The notes: a model not told the origin generated them from the sequence alone. 64,000 nt of DNA from JACVRW01 sp963835705 (GCA_963835705.1 CAWIGR010000010.1:107869-171868), one strand, 5' to 3'. Positions 9,162 through 17,135 are shown, counted from the stretch's first letter. Translations and numbers: made by a program.

Positions 9162-9491
9162 TTGGAGATCCCCCGCTCAATCGCGCTGTTTGCCGTCGCC
9201 GCCGTTGCGGAGATCGGCGGCGCGTGGCTCATCTGGCAGGCCGTCCGGGCGGGCCGGCCCTGGCATTGGGCGGCGCTCGGCGGGCTCGCGCTCGTTGCCT
9301 ACGGGTTCGTCGCGACGGGCCAGCCTGAGAGCCACTTCGGGCGTGTGCTCGCGGCGTACGGAGGGGTGTTCGTCGCGGGCTCGCTCGCGTGGGGGGTCGC
9401 GTTCGACGGCTTCCGGCCGGACCGGTACGACCTCATCGGCGCCGGCATCTGCCTCGTCGGCGTGGCCGTGATCATGTACGCGCCGCGCTGA
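9162..9491 (+). CDS. ynfA: YnfA family small membrane protein (UPF0060)
   Basis: A 109-residue protein with four predicted membrane helices and family motifs: AEIGGAWLIWQAVRAGRPW in the first hairpin, AAYGGVFVAGSLAWG in the third helix, and RPDRYDLIGAGICLVGVAVI in the last. The family is SMR-like and often linked to cation or drug efflux, but its role is not firmly known. TTG at 9162 is chosen because it gives the normal family length; no ATG or GTG fits in frame nearby. Confidence 0.88.
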   Translation: MEIPRSIALFAVAAVAEIGGAWLIWQAVRAGRPWHWAALGGLALVAYGFVATGQPESHFGRVLAAYGGVFVAGSLAWGVAFDGFRPDRYDLIGAGICLVGVAVIMYAPR

Positions 9492-9590
9492 TGGACACGG
9501 CTCTCGCGGAGTTCCGGTAACGGGACGTTCACCGGGCTTTCACCGGCGAATAACGGGCCTGGCGCCGCGTCATCCGACACTGATGACGGG

Positions 9591-9761
9591 ATGGACACCG
9601 CGGGCCGTCTTCTCTTCGTCGCGCTCGTCACCAGCTACCTGCTCGTGCGCGTCTTCGCCGGGCCTGCCACGCCGGTCGAGCTGGTGGTCTACGGCATGAC
9701 CGCCGCGTTCGGGCTGGAGTACCTCGTGGCCTCCTGGCGCGGGCTCTGGCGCCCGGGCTAG
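9591..9761 (+). CDS. Small membrane protein (56 aa)
   Basis: A 56-codon frame from ATG to TAG coding two hydrophobic segments (RLLFVALVTSYLLVRVFAG and VELVVYGMTAAFGLEYLVAS) and a short arginine/tryptophan tail. A GA-rich stretch sits just before the ATG. No family is recognised. It lies between ynfA and the fatty acid hydroxylase on the same strand. Confidence 0.5.
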   Translation: MDTAGRLLFVALVTSYLLVRVFAGPATPVELVVYGMTAAFGLEYLVASWRGLWRPG

Positions 9762-9804
9762 GGCTCTTTCATACTCCCCGGGGGTGCGCTAAATTCGAGA
9801 GGCC

Positions 9805-10422
9805 TTGGACGCGCCCCGTACCGACATTCTGAGGGCCTCCCCGCGGATGTTCGAGTCAGACGCCCTCGACCGGCTCTCGCGCGTGCACCCGCTCGTCCCG
9901 CTCGTCATCTTCGTGCCCGTCATCGGCGCCCTGTTCGTGGTGGGCGCCCGACAGCTCACGACGGCGGGCACGCTCGGCCTGCTCATGGCCGGCTGGCTCT
10001 TCTGGACGCTGACCGAGTACTGGCTGCACCGGCTCGTGTTCCACTTCGAGCCCGAGGAGGGCCCCGGCGCGCGCCTCCACTGGATCATCCACGGCGTCCA
10101 CCACGACCACCCGAACGACCCGCTGCGCCTGGTGATGCCTCCGTCCGTGAGCGTGCCGCTCGCGGCGGCGTTCTACGGCCTCTTCGTGCTCGCCATGGGC
10201 AACCCCGCGGCGAACGTCTTCGCCGCCGGCTTCCTGTTCGGCTACCTGGTGTACGACATGACCCACTACCACGTGCACCACCACCGCCCGAGCTCCCGTC
10301 TCGGCAAGCTGATGCGCGAGCTGCACATGCGCCACCACTTCCAGGACGACACGCGCGGATTCGGAGTCAGCGCGCCGTTCTGGGACTACGTGTTCGGGAC
10401 GCCGCTGAAGCGCGGCAGGTAG
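9805..10422 (+). CDS. Fatty acid / sterol hydroxylase family protein
   Basis: A 205-residue membrane protein starting with TTG. It shows the histidine clusters of the di-iron fatty acid hydroxylase superfamily in order: HRLVFHF (about 79-85), HGVHHDHPND (about 96-105), HYHVHHH (about 153-159) and HMRHHFQDD (about 172-180). Four hydrophobic segments place the histidines on the cytoplasmic side. It probably hydroxylates a lipid acyl chain or carotenoid-like lipid, as for fatty acid 2-hydroxylases. The 3' end overlaps the convergent cation transporter gene by 37 bp. Confidence 0.88.
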   Translation: MDAPRTDILRASPRMFESDALDRLSRVHPLVPLVIFVPVIGALFVVGARQLTTAGTLGLLMAGWLFWTLTEYWLHRLVFHFEPEEGPGARLHWIIHGVHHDHPNDPLRLVMPPSVSVPLAAAFYGLFVLAMGNPAANVFAAGFLFGYLVYDMTHYHVHHHRPSSRLGKLMRELHMRHHFQDDTRGFGVSAPFWDYVFGTPLKRGR

Positions 10423-11159
10423 CAGCTAGCAGTCGCAGTCGTCCGCGCGATCGATGGAGCAGCGGTCGCTGCGGGCGCTGTCCGCGGCGTGAGCCCCTCC
10501 AGCGGCGAGCCCGTGCAGCAGCCTTCACCGCGCCAGGCCTCGAGGCCTTCCTTGACCGCGACACCGGCGATCAGCAGCCCGACCGCCGGGTCGAGCCACC
10601 AGGCGCCGGCCAGGGCGTTCCCGAGCAGTCCGAGCAACAGTGCGCCGGCCAGGTACGCACAGAGCATGTTCTGACGGCCCTCGCCTTTGGTGGCCGCCGA
10701 GCCGAGCTGCTCGGCCAGGCGCTGCTTTGCGATCCCGAGTATCGGCATGATGATCACGCTGCTCGCCGCCAGGCCGATGCCGATCCAGCTGACGTCGGGG
10801 TGCTCGGCGGTGACGAGCGCCTTGACTGCCTCAAAGCCCACGTAGGGCGCCAATACGAAGAACTGGATCGCGACCAGCTTCTGGGCCCGGTCCTCGGCGC
10901 CCTGGGAGAACACGCGATGGCCGGTGAAGCGCCAGATGATGATCACGCTTGCCACGCCTTCGACGACCGAGTCGAGGCCGAAGCCGATCAGCGCGATCGA
11001 TCCGGCGAGGAAGCCGGCGAGCAGTGCCACCGCGCCTTCCAGCGTCATCCAGGCGAGCGACAGCCACGACAGCAGCTTCACCCGGCCCGCGAGCCGCGCA
11101 TAGCGAGCGCGGTCGAAGGTCGGCGCGGTCGGCGACGCGACAGGCAGCGACGTGGTCAC
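10386..11159 (-). CDS. Cation diffusion facilitator-type metal exporter
   Basis: A 257-residue protein with six predicted membrane helices. Helix 2 has GFGLDSVVEGVASV, where CDF exporters carry the metal-site aspartates, and helix 5 has GNALAGAWWLDPAVGLLIAG with the paired N/D positions. A cysteine pair (GCCTG) and a late cysteine lie in the C-terminal tail and may bind metal. Its GTG overlaps the stop of the CadC-like regulator (GTGA), so metal sensing and export are one operon. Metal is probably Cd, Zn or Pb, judged from the regulator. Confidence 0.82.
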   Translation of the reverse strand: MTTSLPVASPTAPTFDRARYARLAGRVKLLSWLSLAWMTLEGAVALLAGFLAGSIALIGFGLDSVVEGVASVIIIWRFTGHRVFSQGAEDRAQKLVAIQFFVLAPYVGFEAVKALVTAEHPDVSWIGIGLAASSVIIMPILGIAKQRLAEQLGSAATKGEGRQNMLCAYLAGALLLGLLGNALAGAWWLDPAVGLLIAGVAVKEGLEAWRGEGCCTGSPLEGLTPRTAPAATAAPSIARTTATASCYLPRFSGVPNT

Positions 11160-11515
11160 CCGACCGCCTCAACCGGGGCAGCGAGCACGGAGTCCAGCAG
11201 GGCGCGACCCGTTTCAGTCAGCGAGTACATGACCATCTTGCCGTCCCGCCTGGAACGCACGATGCCGGCTCCTCTGAGCATGCGGACGTGGTGGGACACG
11301 AGCTTGTCGGAGCGCTCCACCACCCAGCTGAGGTCGCAGACGCACAACTCCTCGCCTTCGCGGAGCGCCGCGGCGATCAGCAGGCGCGTCGGATCGCCGA
11401 GGGCCTTGGCGCCCGCGGCGGCAAGCTCCACGCCCCGCGGGTCCGGGCGTGCGCGACGGAGCCGCTCGGCCTTCTCCAAGTCGAGGCACAGCAGGTCGCA
11501 GAAGTCAGCAGACAT
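11156..11515 (-). CDS. ArsR-family metal sensor, CadC type
   Basis: A 119-residue winged-helix repressor. Cysteines at 6, 10, 58 and 60 (the last two in ELCVCDL) fit the metal site of Staphylococcus CadC (Cys7, Cys11, Cys58, Cys60), which binds Cd, Pb or Bi and releases DNA. The recognition helix region is VVERSDKLVSHHVRMLRGAG. The gene is first in an operon with the cation exporter and has a palindrome across its own start codon, so autorepression relieved by metal is the simplest model. Confidence 0.87.
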   Translation of the reverse strand: MSADFCDLLCLDLEKAERLRRARPDPRGVELAAAGAKALGDPTRLLIAAALREGEELCVCDLSWVVERSDKLVSHHVRMLRGAGIVRSRRDGKMVMYSLTETGRALLDSVLAAPVEAVG

Positions 11516-11533
11516 TCCAACAATCTAATGTCT
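11510..11533. promoter_or_regulatory. Probable operator of the CadC-like repressor
   Basis: A perfect inverted repeat AGACATT-N10-AATGTCT overlaps the start codon of the CadC-like gene. ArsR-family repressors usually bind such dyads at their own promoter, so this is the likely autoregulatory site. Confidence 0.6.
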
Positions 11534-11638
11534 GTGCGAATGAAGTACCAGGGCTCGTCGGCCGGGCATCCTTGCGGATCTGAGACCGGCGCCGAGTGCG
11601 GGGTGAGAGGATTCGACGGTAGTGGGCCTGACAATGCA

Positions 11639-11662
11639 GAAGCCCCACCGAAGCGGGGCTTC
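11639..11662 (-). terminator. Probable terminator after tRNA-Leu(CAG)
   Basis: An 8-bp perfect stem (GAAGCCCC / GGGGCTTC) with an 8-nt loop lies directly downstream of the minus-strand tRNA. Following bases are only mildly T-rich, so it is a plausible intrinsic terminator or processing hairpin. Confidence 0.6.
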
Positions 11663-11668
11663 CGAAGG

Positions 11669-11751
11669 TGCGGCTGAGAGGATTCGAACCTCCACGGGCT
11701 TTCGCCCACCGCCTCCTGAGGACGACGTGTCTACCGTTCCACCACAGCCGC
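11669..11751 (-). tRNA. tRNA-Leu(CAG)
   Basis: A class II tRNA of 83 nt. The acceptor stem GCGGCTG pairs perfectly with CAGCCGC, with discriminator A and no encoded CCA. The anticodon loop CTCAGGA gives CAG. The long variable arm (GGGC-GAAA-GCCC) and a T-arm with TTCGAAT are present. The gene is intact and lies 26 bp downstream of the LAGLIDADG-like gene on the same strand. Confidence 0.95.
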
Positions 11752-11777
11752 CTGAGGGGGTCAAGCGTAGCGGCTGG

Positions 11778-12527
11778 TCAAGCCTTGATCCCGACGTGTT
11801 CGAGCATCAGCGCGACACTCGCTCGGCGATAGATGCGAACGCGCCTTACGTACCTGCGGTACTCGACGCCACCCTGGTCGCACGCGTCGGTGAAGAGCCC
11901 CAGGATGTCAGCCGAGTGGTTCGTGAAGTCGTATGACACGTACTCATAGGGGCCGGTCCGGTTGACGAACACGCAGCCGTCCGACCGGATCAGACCCCGC
12001 AAGAACGGCCACGGCTGTCGTTCGACGATTGCGCGCTGCCATTCCTCCAGCTCGATCCGGCGGTTGTGCTTCCTGCCCGGACCGTGCTGCGGAAACAAGC
12101 AGGCGAGGTGCGTGCCGTACAGGCTGATGATCGTCGTGGTGCCCTTCATGCTCCGGTTCAGGCCCACGCTCGCCTCGGGAAAGCATCGTCGGAGGAGGGC
12201 TCTGGCCTCGGAGATGATCTGGGAGTAGCGCGTATCGAGGAACAATCTGAAGCGGTCGCTCCGCCCGGTCCGCACGATATGGCCGTCTCCCAGATAGAGG
12301 CCGAGGAGCTCGGCGTAGTCCACCTCCGAGAAGACGATCCGCCGCCGTGAGGCGCGCCAGCAGCGAGGACAGATGCCGGCATGGCCCGCCGGCTTATATG
12401 TCGGCCGGCGCCAGTCCCGAACCGTCGTTCGCGGAATCCCAAGGCGACGCGCGACCTCACAGTCGTTCAACCCGGCCGCGATCAACGCGAGAGCCTCATG
12501 GCGAACGGAGCTCGGGTGCACGAACAT
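11778..12527 (-). CDS. HTH + LAGLIDADG-like endonuclease family protein (copy 1)
   Basis: A 249-residue protein starting at the ATG inside a palindrome at 12527. Residues 12-40 form a helix-turn-helix (LIAAGLNDCEVARRLGIPRT), followed by a CPRC pair at 53-56. Two LAGLIDADG-like motifs follow: LLGLYLGDGHI (Asp81) and LRGLIRSDGCVF (Asp183), with a shared FPQHGPGRKH motif between them. This is the plan of a single-chain homing endonuclease fused to a DNA-binding head. A related protein is encoded at 39838-40614; both start MFV and both lie next to a tRNA-Leu gene. Cleavage activity is inferred, not shown; a regulator role is possible. The frame is open further upstream to 12596, but the conserved MFV start is preferred. 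Confidence 0.8.
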   Translation of the reverse strand: MFVHPSSVRHEALALIAAGLNDCEVARRLGIPRTTVRDWRRPTYKPAGHAGICPRCWRASRRRIVFSEVDYAELLGLYLGDGHIVRTGRSDRFRLFLDTRYSQIISEARALLRRCFPEASVGLNRSMKGTTTIISLYGTHLACLFPQHGPGRKHNRRIELEEWQRAIVERQPWPFLRGLIRSDGCVFVNRTGPYEYVSYDFTNHSADILGLFTDACDQGGVEYRRYVRRVRIYRRASVALMLEHVGIKA

Positions 12528-12534
12528 ATGTTCG
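12521..12534. promoter_or_regulatory. LexA (SOS)-box-like palindrome over the start codon of copy 1
   Basis: CGAACATATGTTCG is a perfect 14-bp palindrome. It fits the Bacillus SOS box CGAACRNRYGTTCG and the core of the mycobacterial box TCGAAC-N4-GTTCGA. The ATG of the LAGLIDADG-like gene is inside it. LexA control is inferred. Confidence 0.55.
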
Positions 12535-12642
12535 CATGAAGCTCGGACGCCTCCCCCTTCGGTCCTAGGACCAATTGACGCCGCTGGCGGCGCCACCGCC
12601 GGAATAGAGTGCAGGGCCGCGAACCGAAGAAAGGAAACGCAG

Positions 12643-13248
<606 letters not shown>

Positions 13249-13340
13249 AGGCCCACACACCCGGGCCGTTTCCCCTCACCGGCACCGGGAACGCCAGAAG
13301 GGAGAGCTTTTTTCGAGAGTCCGAAAGGGAGGAAGAAACC

Positions 13341-14009
13341 ATGCCTTGGACCGAATTGAAGCCGCGCCGCTGGCCGGCCTTCGACAAGCAGCTCGAGGGG
13401 ATCTCCAAGGAGACGATGGAGGACCACTTCAAGCTGTACGAGGGCTACGCCAAGAAGGCGAACGAGTGCCGCGGGATCCTCAACGAGTTCGACTACTCGG
13501 AGATCGAGGGCAACCAGGTCTATTCACCGCTGCGGGCCGTGTCGGTGGACTACACCTTCGCGCTGCTCGGCTTCAAGAACCACGACCTCTACTTCGGCCA
13601 CCTCGGTGGCGACGGCGGCGAGCCCGAGGGCCGCTTCGCGGAGCTGGCCGAGCAGGAGTTCAACGGCGTCGACAAGTGGCAGGAGTCCGTCAAGAAGGCC
13701 GCCAGCGCGGCGCGCGGCTGGGTGATGGTCGGCTACGACCTGAACGACGGGTCGCTGTTCAACTACATCATGGACACCCAGAACCTCTGGGCCGTCTACA
13801 ACATGTGCCCCGTGCTCGCGATCGACGTGTACGAGCACGCCTACGTCCGCGACTTCGGCGCCACGCCGGACGGCCGGAAGAAGTACGTCGGGGCGTTCTT
13901 CGAGAACCTCGACTGGGACCACGTAAACCGTCAGCTGGCGCAGGCCGAGGCGGCCCGCGAGGGCGCGCAGCGGATCGCCGCCGACGAGCAGGTGCCGGTC
14001 GCGCACTGA
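13341..14009 (+). CDS. Divergent superoxide dismutase-fold protein
   Basis: A 222-residue protein with a strong GGGAGGAAG binding site. It keeps the four SOD ligand positions: His29 (EDHFKLYEGY), His81 (NHDLYF), Asp162 and His166 (DVYEHAYVRDFG). The rest is diverged: the first helix pair lacks the HHxKHH signature, and the C-terminal 25 residues are an extra charged tail. It may be an SOD variant or a repurposed metal protein. It follows the standard SOD gene, and a strong hairpin after it could end both transcripts. Confidence 0.82.
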   Translation: MPWTELKPRRWPAFDKQLEGISKETMEDHFKLYEGYAKKANECRGILNEFDYSEIEGNQVYSPLRAVSVDYTFALLGFKNHDLYFGHLGGDGGEPEGRFAELAEQEFNGVDKWQESVKKAASAARGWVMVGYDLNDGSLFNYIMDTQNLWAVYNMCPVLAIDVYEHAYVRDFGATPDGRKKYVGAFFENLDWDHVNRQLAQAEAAREGAQRIAADEQVPVAH

Positions 14010-14034
14010 CCCGTCGCCGATAGACGTCCCACCA

Positions 14035-14065
14035 CGAGCGCCCGGCACCCCCCGCCGGGCGCTCG
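14035..14065 (+). terminator. Strong hairpin after the SOD pair
   Basis: A 12-bp perfect stem (CGAGCGCCCGGC / GCCGGGCGCTCG) with a 7-nt loop lies 26 bp after the second SOD stop and just before the end of the convergent gene. It has no T-run, as is common in high-GC actinobacteria, and could stop transcription from both sides. Confidence 0.75.
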
Positions 14066-14075
14066 CCTGTGGGGC

Positions 14076-14531
14076 CTATGACGCCGTGAAGCGCACGATC
14101 TGCTCGGCGATCTTCTCGCCGCGATCCTCCTGGAGGAAGTGCGCCGCTCCCTCGATCCGCACCTGCTCGCCGGCGCCCGGGATCATGTTGGAGAAGGCCT
14201 CCCCCGCGCGCGGGTAGGGGAAGACCGGGTCGGAGTCGGAGAAGGCGACCAGTGTCGGCTTCTCCCAGCGCGACAGCTCGTCCGCCACCGCGCGCATCTC
14301 CGCGGCGCCCACCGCCTCGTCCGAGGTCGGCACGATCAGCGGGAACTGCGCCGCCCCCGCCTTCGACTCGGCGTTCGGGTCGGGCGCCTCGTAGGCGGCC
14401 CCCACCTCCGGGGCGAGCTCGGTCGTCGTGGCGCTCTGCAGCACGAAGCCGACCGGCAGGTCCGGGGTGGAGGCGTCGTACCGGGGCAGCCCCTCGAAGC
14501 GCTCGTCCGGGGTCCGGAAGACGTCGGCCAT
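14076..14531 (-). CDS. Haloalkane dehalogenase-like protein lacking the catalytic core
   Basis: A 151-residue frame. The start (VFRTPDERFEGLPRYD) matches the conserved N-terminus of haloalkane dehalogenases, which are normally about 300 residues. It then jumps to cap-domain and C-terminal sequence, keeping the late acid region (VAFSDSDPVFPYP) and catalytic-histidine region (EGAAHFLQED). The roughly 120-150 residues between, which hold the oxyanion HGEPTW motif and the nucleophile aspartate, are absent in frame. The product cannot be an active dehalogenase. The start ATG at 14531 faces the Fur-type gene. Confidence 0.75.
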   Translation of the reverse strand: MADVFRTPDERFEGLPRYDASTPDLPVGFVLQSATTTELAPEVGAAYEAPDPNAESKAGAAQFPLIVPTSDEAVGAAEMRAVADELSRWEKPTLVAFSDSDPVFPYPRAGEAFSNMIPGAGEQVRIEGAAHFLQEDRGEKIAEQIVRFTAS

Positions 14532-14557
14532 GGGCGCGGACCCTATCCTTGAACGCC

Positions 14558-14992
14558 GTGAACTGGGTCGGGCACGCGCACGCCACACTCGAGCGCGACG
14601 GCTACCGGCTGAGCGCCCCCCGCTCCGCCGTGGTCGAGACGCTCGCCGACCTCGGCTGCTCGGTCACGGCGAGGGAGATCGCCGACCGCCTGCGCGAGCG
14701 CGGCTCCGACGTGGGCGTCGCGTCGATCTACCGCACGCTGGAGCTGCTCGACAAGCTGCGGCTGGCCCGGCGCGTGGACGCCGCCGAAGGGGTGGCCCGG
14801 TACGAGCCGATCGAGCCGACCGGCGAGCACCACCATCACATGGTCTGTGGCAGCTGCGGCGAGGTGCGGGCCTTCGAGGACACCGAGCTGGAGCGCGCGA
14901 TCGAGCGGCTCTCGAGCCGGGTGGACTACGCCGTCGACACGCACGACGTGACCCTGCGCGGCGAGTGCCCGGCCTGCCGGGCCGGCGCCTAG
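14558..14992 (+). CDS. zur: Fur-family metalloregulator, probably Zur
   Basis: A 144-residue winged-helix regulator (TTG at 14549 is another possible start). The DNA-binding part has SAPRSAVVETLADLG and VGVASIYRTLELLDKLRL. Metal-site features are HHHHMVCGSCG (Cys97, Cys100) and ECPAC (Cys137, Cys140), the structural zinc site of Fur proteins. The neighbour is a ZnuA-type binding protein with a Zur-box-like palindrome at 15921-15935, which favours zinc over iron. The end overlaps the convergent znuA-like gene by 4 bp. Confidence 0.85.
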   Translation: MNWVGHAHATLERDGYRLSAPRSAVVETLADLGCSVTAREIADRLRERGSDVGVASIYRTLELLDKLRLARRVDAAEGVARYEPIEPTGEHHHHMVCGSCGEVRAFEDTELERAIERLSSRVDYAVDTHDVTLRGECPACRAGA

Positions 14993-15897
14993 CGAGCGCA
15001 GCTCACGCGCCCGCCGGACATGCCCTCGGCGAGGGCGTCGGCGTTGGCGCGCATGGCGGCGAGGTAGGTTTCGGCGCCCGACCCCTCGCCGCCGAGGCTG
15101 TCGGTCCAGAGCTCGCGGCCCACCTCGGCGCCTGACTCGCGCGAGATCGCCCGTTCGAGGCGCTGCGACACGCCGGCCTCCGGGAAGATGGCCGCCACCC
15201 CCTCGTCCTCGATCTGCTCGACGAGCGCGTCCACGTCCTGCGCCGACGGCTGGGCCTGTGTCGACAGCGAGGGGATCACAGAGCCGATCACGTCCACGTC
15301 GTAGCGCCGGGCGAAGTAGCCGAGCGAATCGTGGGTGGTCACGAGCTTGCGCCGCTCGGGCGGGATCCGGTCCATGCAACGCTCGATTTCGTCATCGAGC
15401 GCGCGCAGCTCACTGATGTACCCGCCCGCCCCCCGCTCGTACGCGCGGCGGCGGCCCGGATCCGCCTCGGCCAGCGCGGCGCGGATCGCCTCCACAGCGA
15501 GGATCGCGTTGCGCGGGTCCTGCCACCAGTGGGGGTCGTCGCCGATCGCCCTGACCGAGTCGAGCAGAGTGAGCTCCGCGGCGTCGGCGCCGGCGCTCTC
15601 GATCAGGTCGTCGAGCCATTCGTCCAGGTCGCCGCCCGACTTGACGACCAGCTCGGCCTCGGCGAGGGCAACGGCGTCGCTGGGCCTGGGCTCGTGGCCG
15701 TGCGGGTCCGCGTCGGCCGGGACCAGCGTCTCGAGCTGGACGCGCTGCCCGCCCACGTTGCGCACGAGGTCGCCGACGATCGTGGTCGTGGCGACGGCCT
15801 CTACCTCGCCGGTCCCCGTTCCATCCTGGCCGTCGGAGTCGCCGCAGCCTGTTGCGGCGAACGGCAGGAGGAGCAGGAGGAGCGCGAGGGACCGCAT
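14989..15897 (-). CDS. znuA: Metal (zinc) ABC transporter substrate-binding lipoprotein, ZnuA type
   Basis: A 302-residue cluster A-I binding protein. Residues 1-17 are a lipoprotein signal, with Cys18 as lipid site (ATGC). Metal-ligand motifs fit: DPHGHEPRPSD, DDPHWWQDPRNA, TTHDSLGYFARRYD, and the final GAEVGRELWTDSLG. The acidic His-rich loop of ZnuA is short here, which is seen in family members without high-affinity storage. It would capture zinc (or manganese) outside the membrane. No permease or ATPase gene is next to it. Expression is probably controlled by the palindrome 24 bp upstream. Confidence 0.88.
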   Translation of the reverse strand: MRSLALLLLLLPFAATGCGDSDGQDGTGTGEVEAVATTTIVGDLVRNVGGQRVQLETLVPADADPHGHEPRPSDAVALAEAELVVKSGGDLDEWLDDLIESAGADAAELTLLDSVRAIGDDPHWWQDPRNAILAVEAIRAALAEADPGRRRAYERGAGGYISELRALDDEIERCMDRIPPERRKLVTTHDSLGYFARRYDVDVIGSVIPSLSTQAQPSAQDVDALVEQIEDEGVAAIFPEAGVSQRLERAISRESGAEVGRELWTDSLGGEGSGAETYLAAMRANADALAEGMSGGRVSCAR

Positions 15898-15920
15898 GGA
15901 CCGGCCGCAGGATACTGAAG

Positions 15921-15935
15921 TGAGAATGATTCTCA
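15921..15935. promoter_or_regulatory. Zur-box-like palindrome
   Basis: TGAGAATGATTCTCA is a perfect 15-bp palindrome matching the actinobacterial Zur box pattern TGAAAATGATTTTCA. It lies between the znuA-like gene and the divergent TauE-type gene, so both may be zinc-regulated. Confidence 0.8.
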
Positions 15936-15987
15936 GTCAGGCCCGGCGCGCCGTTCACAACTGCCGACCCGGGCAAACTGCGCGCCC

Positions 15988-16770
15988 GTGGACGCGCTCG
16001 AGCTGACCCTCTTCTGCATCTGGTGCTTCGCGGTGGCCGTGGCGGGCGGCGCGGTGGGGCTGGTGCTGGGCAACATCCGGCTGCCCGCCGTGCTGCTGGT
16101 GGCCTCCTCCCCGGCCGCCGGCGCCGGCGCGAACATCGGCATCTCGGGCATAGCGGCGTTCGCCGCCGCGGCGGCGCACATCCGCGCCGGGCGGATCAAC
16201 TGGCGCCTGTTCGCCTGGATGGCTCCGCCCTCGATGGCGGGAGCGGTCGCAGGTGGCCTCGTTTCGGGAGCGATCCCCGACACCGCGCTGCTGATCGTGA
16301 TCGGGGTGACGCTCCTCTACTTCGGCGTCGATCTTCTACGGAAGGAGGGGCGGCGCGACGGCACGGGCCAGGAGCGGCCCGCGGGAGAATCGCGGCGCGC
16401 GCCGGACGACGATCTCGACCTCCGCGCGGCCGTGGTCTCTGGAGCCCTGATCGGACTGCTCGGCGGCCTCGTCGGCCTCATCCTCGGCGCCCTGCGGATG
16501 CCGGCGCTGCTGCGCTGGGTGGGCGAGCTGCCTCACCGCGCGGTGGGCACGAACCTCGCGGTGGGGTTCTGGGTGGGCGTGGCCGGAGTGGCGGGGCACC
16601 TGCCCGGCGGGGTCGACTGGACCGCCCTCGGCGCCGGCGGCGTGGCGTCGGTGCCGGGAGCGCTGCTGGGCGCGCGGCTTACCGGCCGGATGAGCGAGCG
16701 GCAGCTGCTGCGGGCGATCGGCGCAGTGCTCGTAGTCGCTGGAGCGGCGACACTCGTTCAGGCGCCGTAG
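15988..16770 (+). CDS. TauE/SafE-family membrane transporter
   Basis: A 260-residue protein with about eight membrane helices in two repeats. The first has GGAVGLVLGNIRLPAVLL; the second has GLLGGLVGLILGALRMPALL and GTNLAVGFWVGVAGVAGHL. Both are the glycine-rich TauE/SafE repeat signatures. The family exports sulfite, sulfoacetate or other organic anions, or carries unknown solutes. The GTG start shares a control region with the znuA-like gene and its Zur-box palindrome, so a role linked to metal or thiol homeostasis is possible. Confidence 0.82.
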   Translation: MDALELTLFCIWCFAVAVAGGAVGLVLGNIRLPAVLLVASSPAAGAGANIGISGIAAFAAAAAHIRAGRINWRLFAWMAPPSMAGAVAGGLVSGAIPDTALLIVIGVTLLYFGVDLLRKEGRRDGTGQERPAGESRRAPDDDLDLRAAVVSGALIGLLGGLVGLILGALRMPALLRWVGELPHRAVGTNLAVGFWVGVAGVAGHLPGGVDWTALGAGGVASVPGALLGARLTGRMSERQLLRAIGAVLVVAGAATLVQAP

Positions 16771-16891
16771 TGGCGGCGATGGCGAGCGCCCGGCGGTACT
16801 CGGTGATCGACCAGCGGTCCGGGATGTCACATTCGACCGGCGACAGGCCCTGCTCTCGAACCCGTTCCGCCATGCCACCATCGCTGAGCAT
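16679..16891 (-). CDS. Possible small protein (70 aa), uncertain
   Basis: The first half (GLSPVECDIPDRWSITEYRR) looks protein-like and resembles short actinobacterial proteins with a C-x-I-P then W/Y-R end. The second half overlaps the TauE gene on the other strand and looks like shadow sequence. It may be a short real gene whose natural end has been lost. Confidence 0.3.
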   Translation of the reverse strand: MLSDGGMAERVREQGLSPVECDIPDRWSITEYRRALAIAATTAPERVSPLQRLRALRRSPAAAAARSSGR

Positions 16892-16964
16892 CCTGCTCCT
16901 CCGTTTCGTCCCCTTGCCCGGCTACATAGCTGTACCCATCCCGGGCTAAGGCGAACCTCCCCTT

Positions 16965-17135
16965 CTAGCTGTCGCTCGCCTCGTAGGCCCTGGCCGACAC
17001 GAGCTCCCGCACCTGCTCGTCGGTGAGCTGCATGTCGGGGTGGTCCTGCTCGACGTGCGCGCGCGTCGCCTTGAAGAGGTCTTCGTCGTTGCCGGCCTGG
17101 AGCGTCTGGCCGCAATCGCAGTCGATCACCCTCAT
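16965..17135 (-). CDS. DUF1059 small protein
   Basis: A 56-residue protein: MRVIDCDCGQTLQAGNDEDL then a HVEQDHPDMQLTDEQVRELV helix. The CDCG pair and the HxxxxHP pair form the conserved DUF1059 pattern, consistent with a tiny zinc ribbon. Function is unknown. The much longer open frame continuing upstream lies over the nucleotidase gene and is a shadow. Confidence 0.8.
   Translation of the reverse strand: MRVIDCDCGQTLQAGNDEDLFKATRAHVEQDHPDMQLTDEQVRELVSARAYEASDS

Noticed and set aside
11669..12527. Intron in tRNA-Leu carrying the LAGLIDADG-like gene
   Set aside because: All three leucine tRNAs are complete without interruption. The endonuclease-like genes lie outside them.
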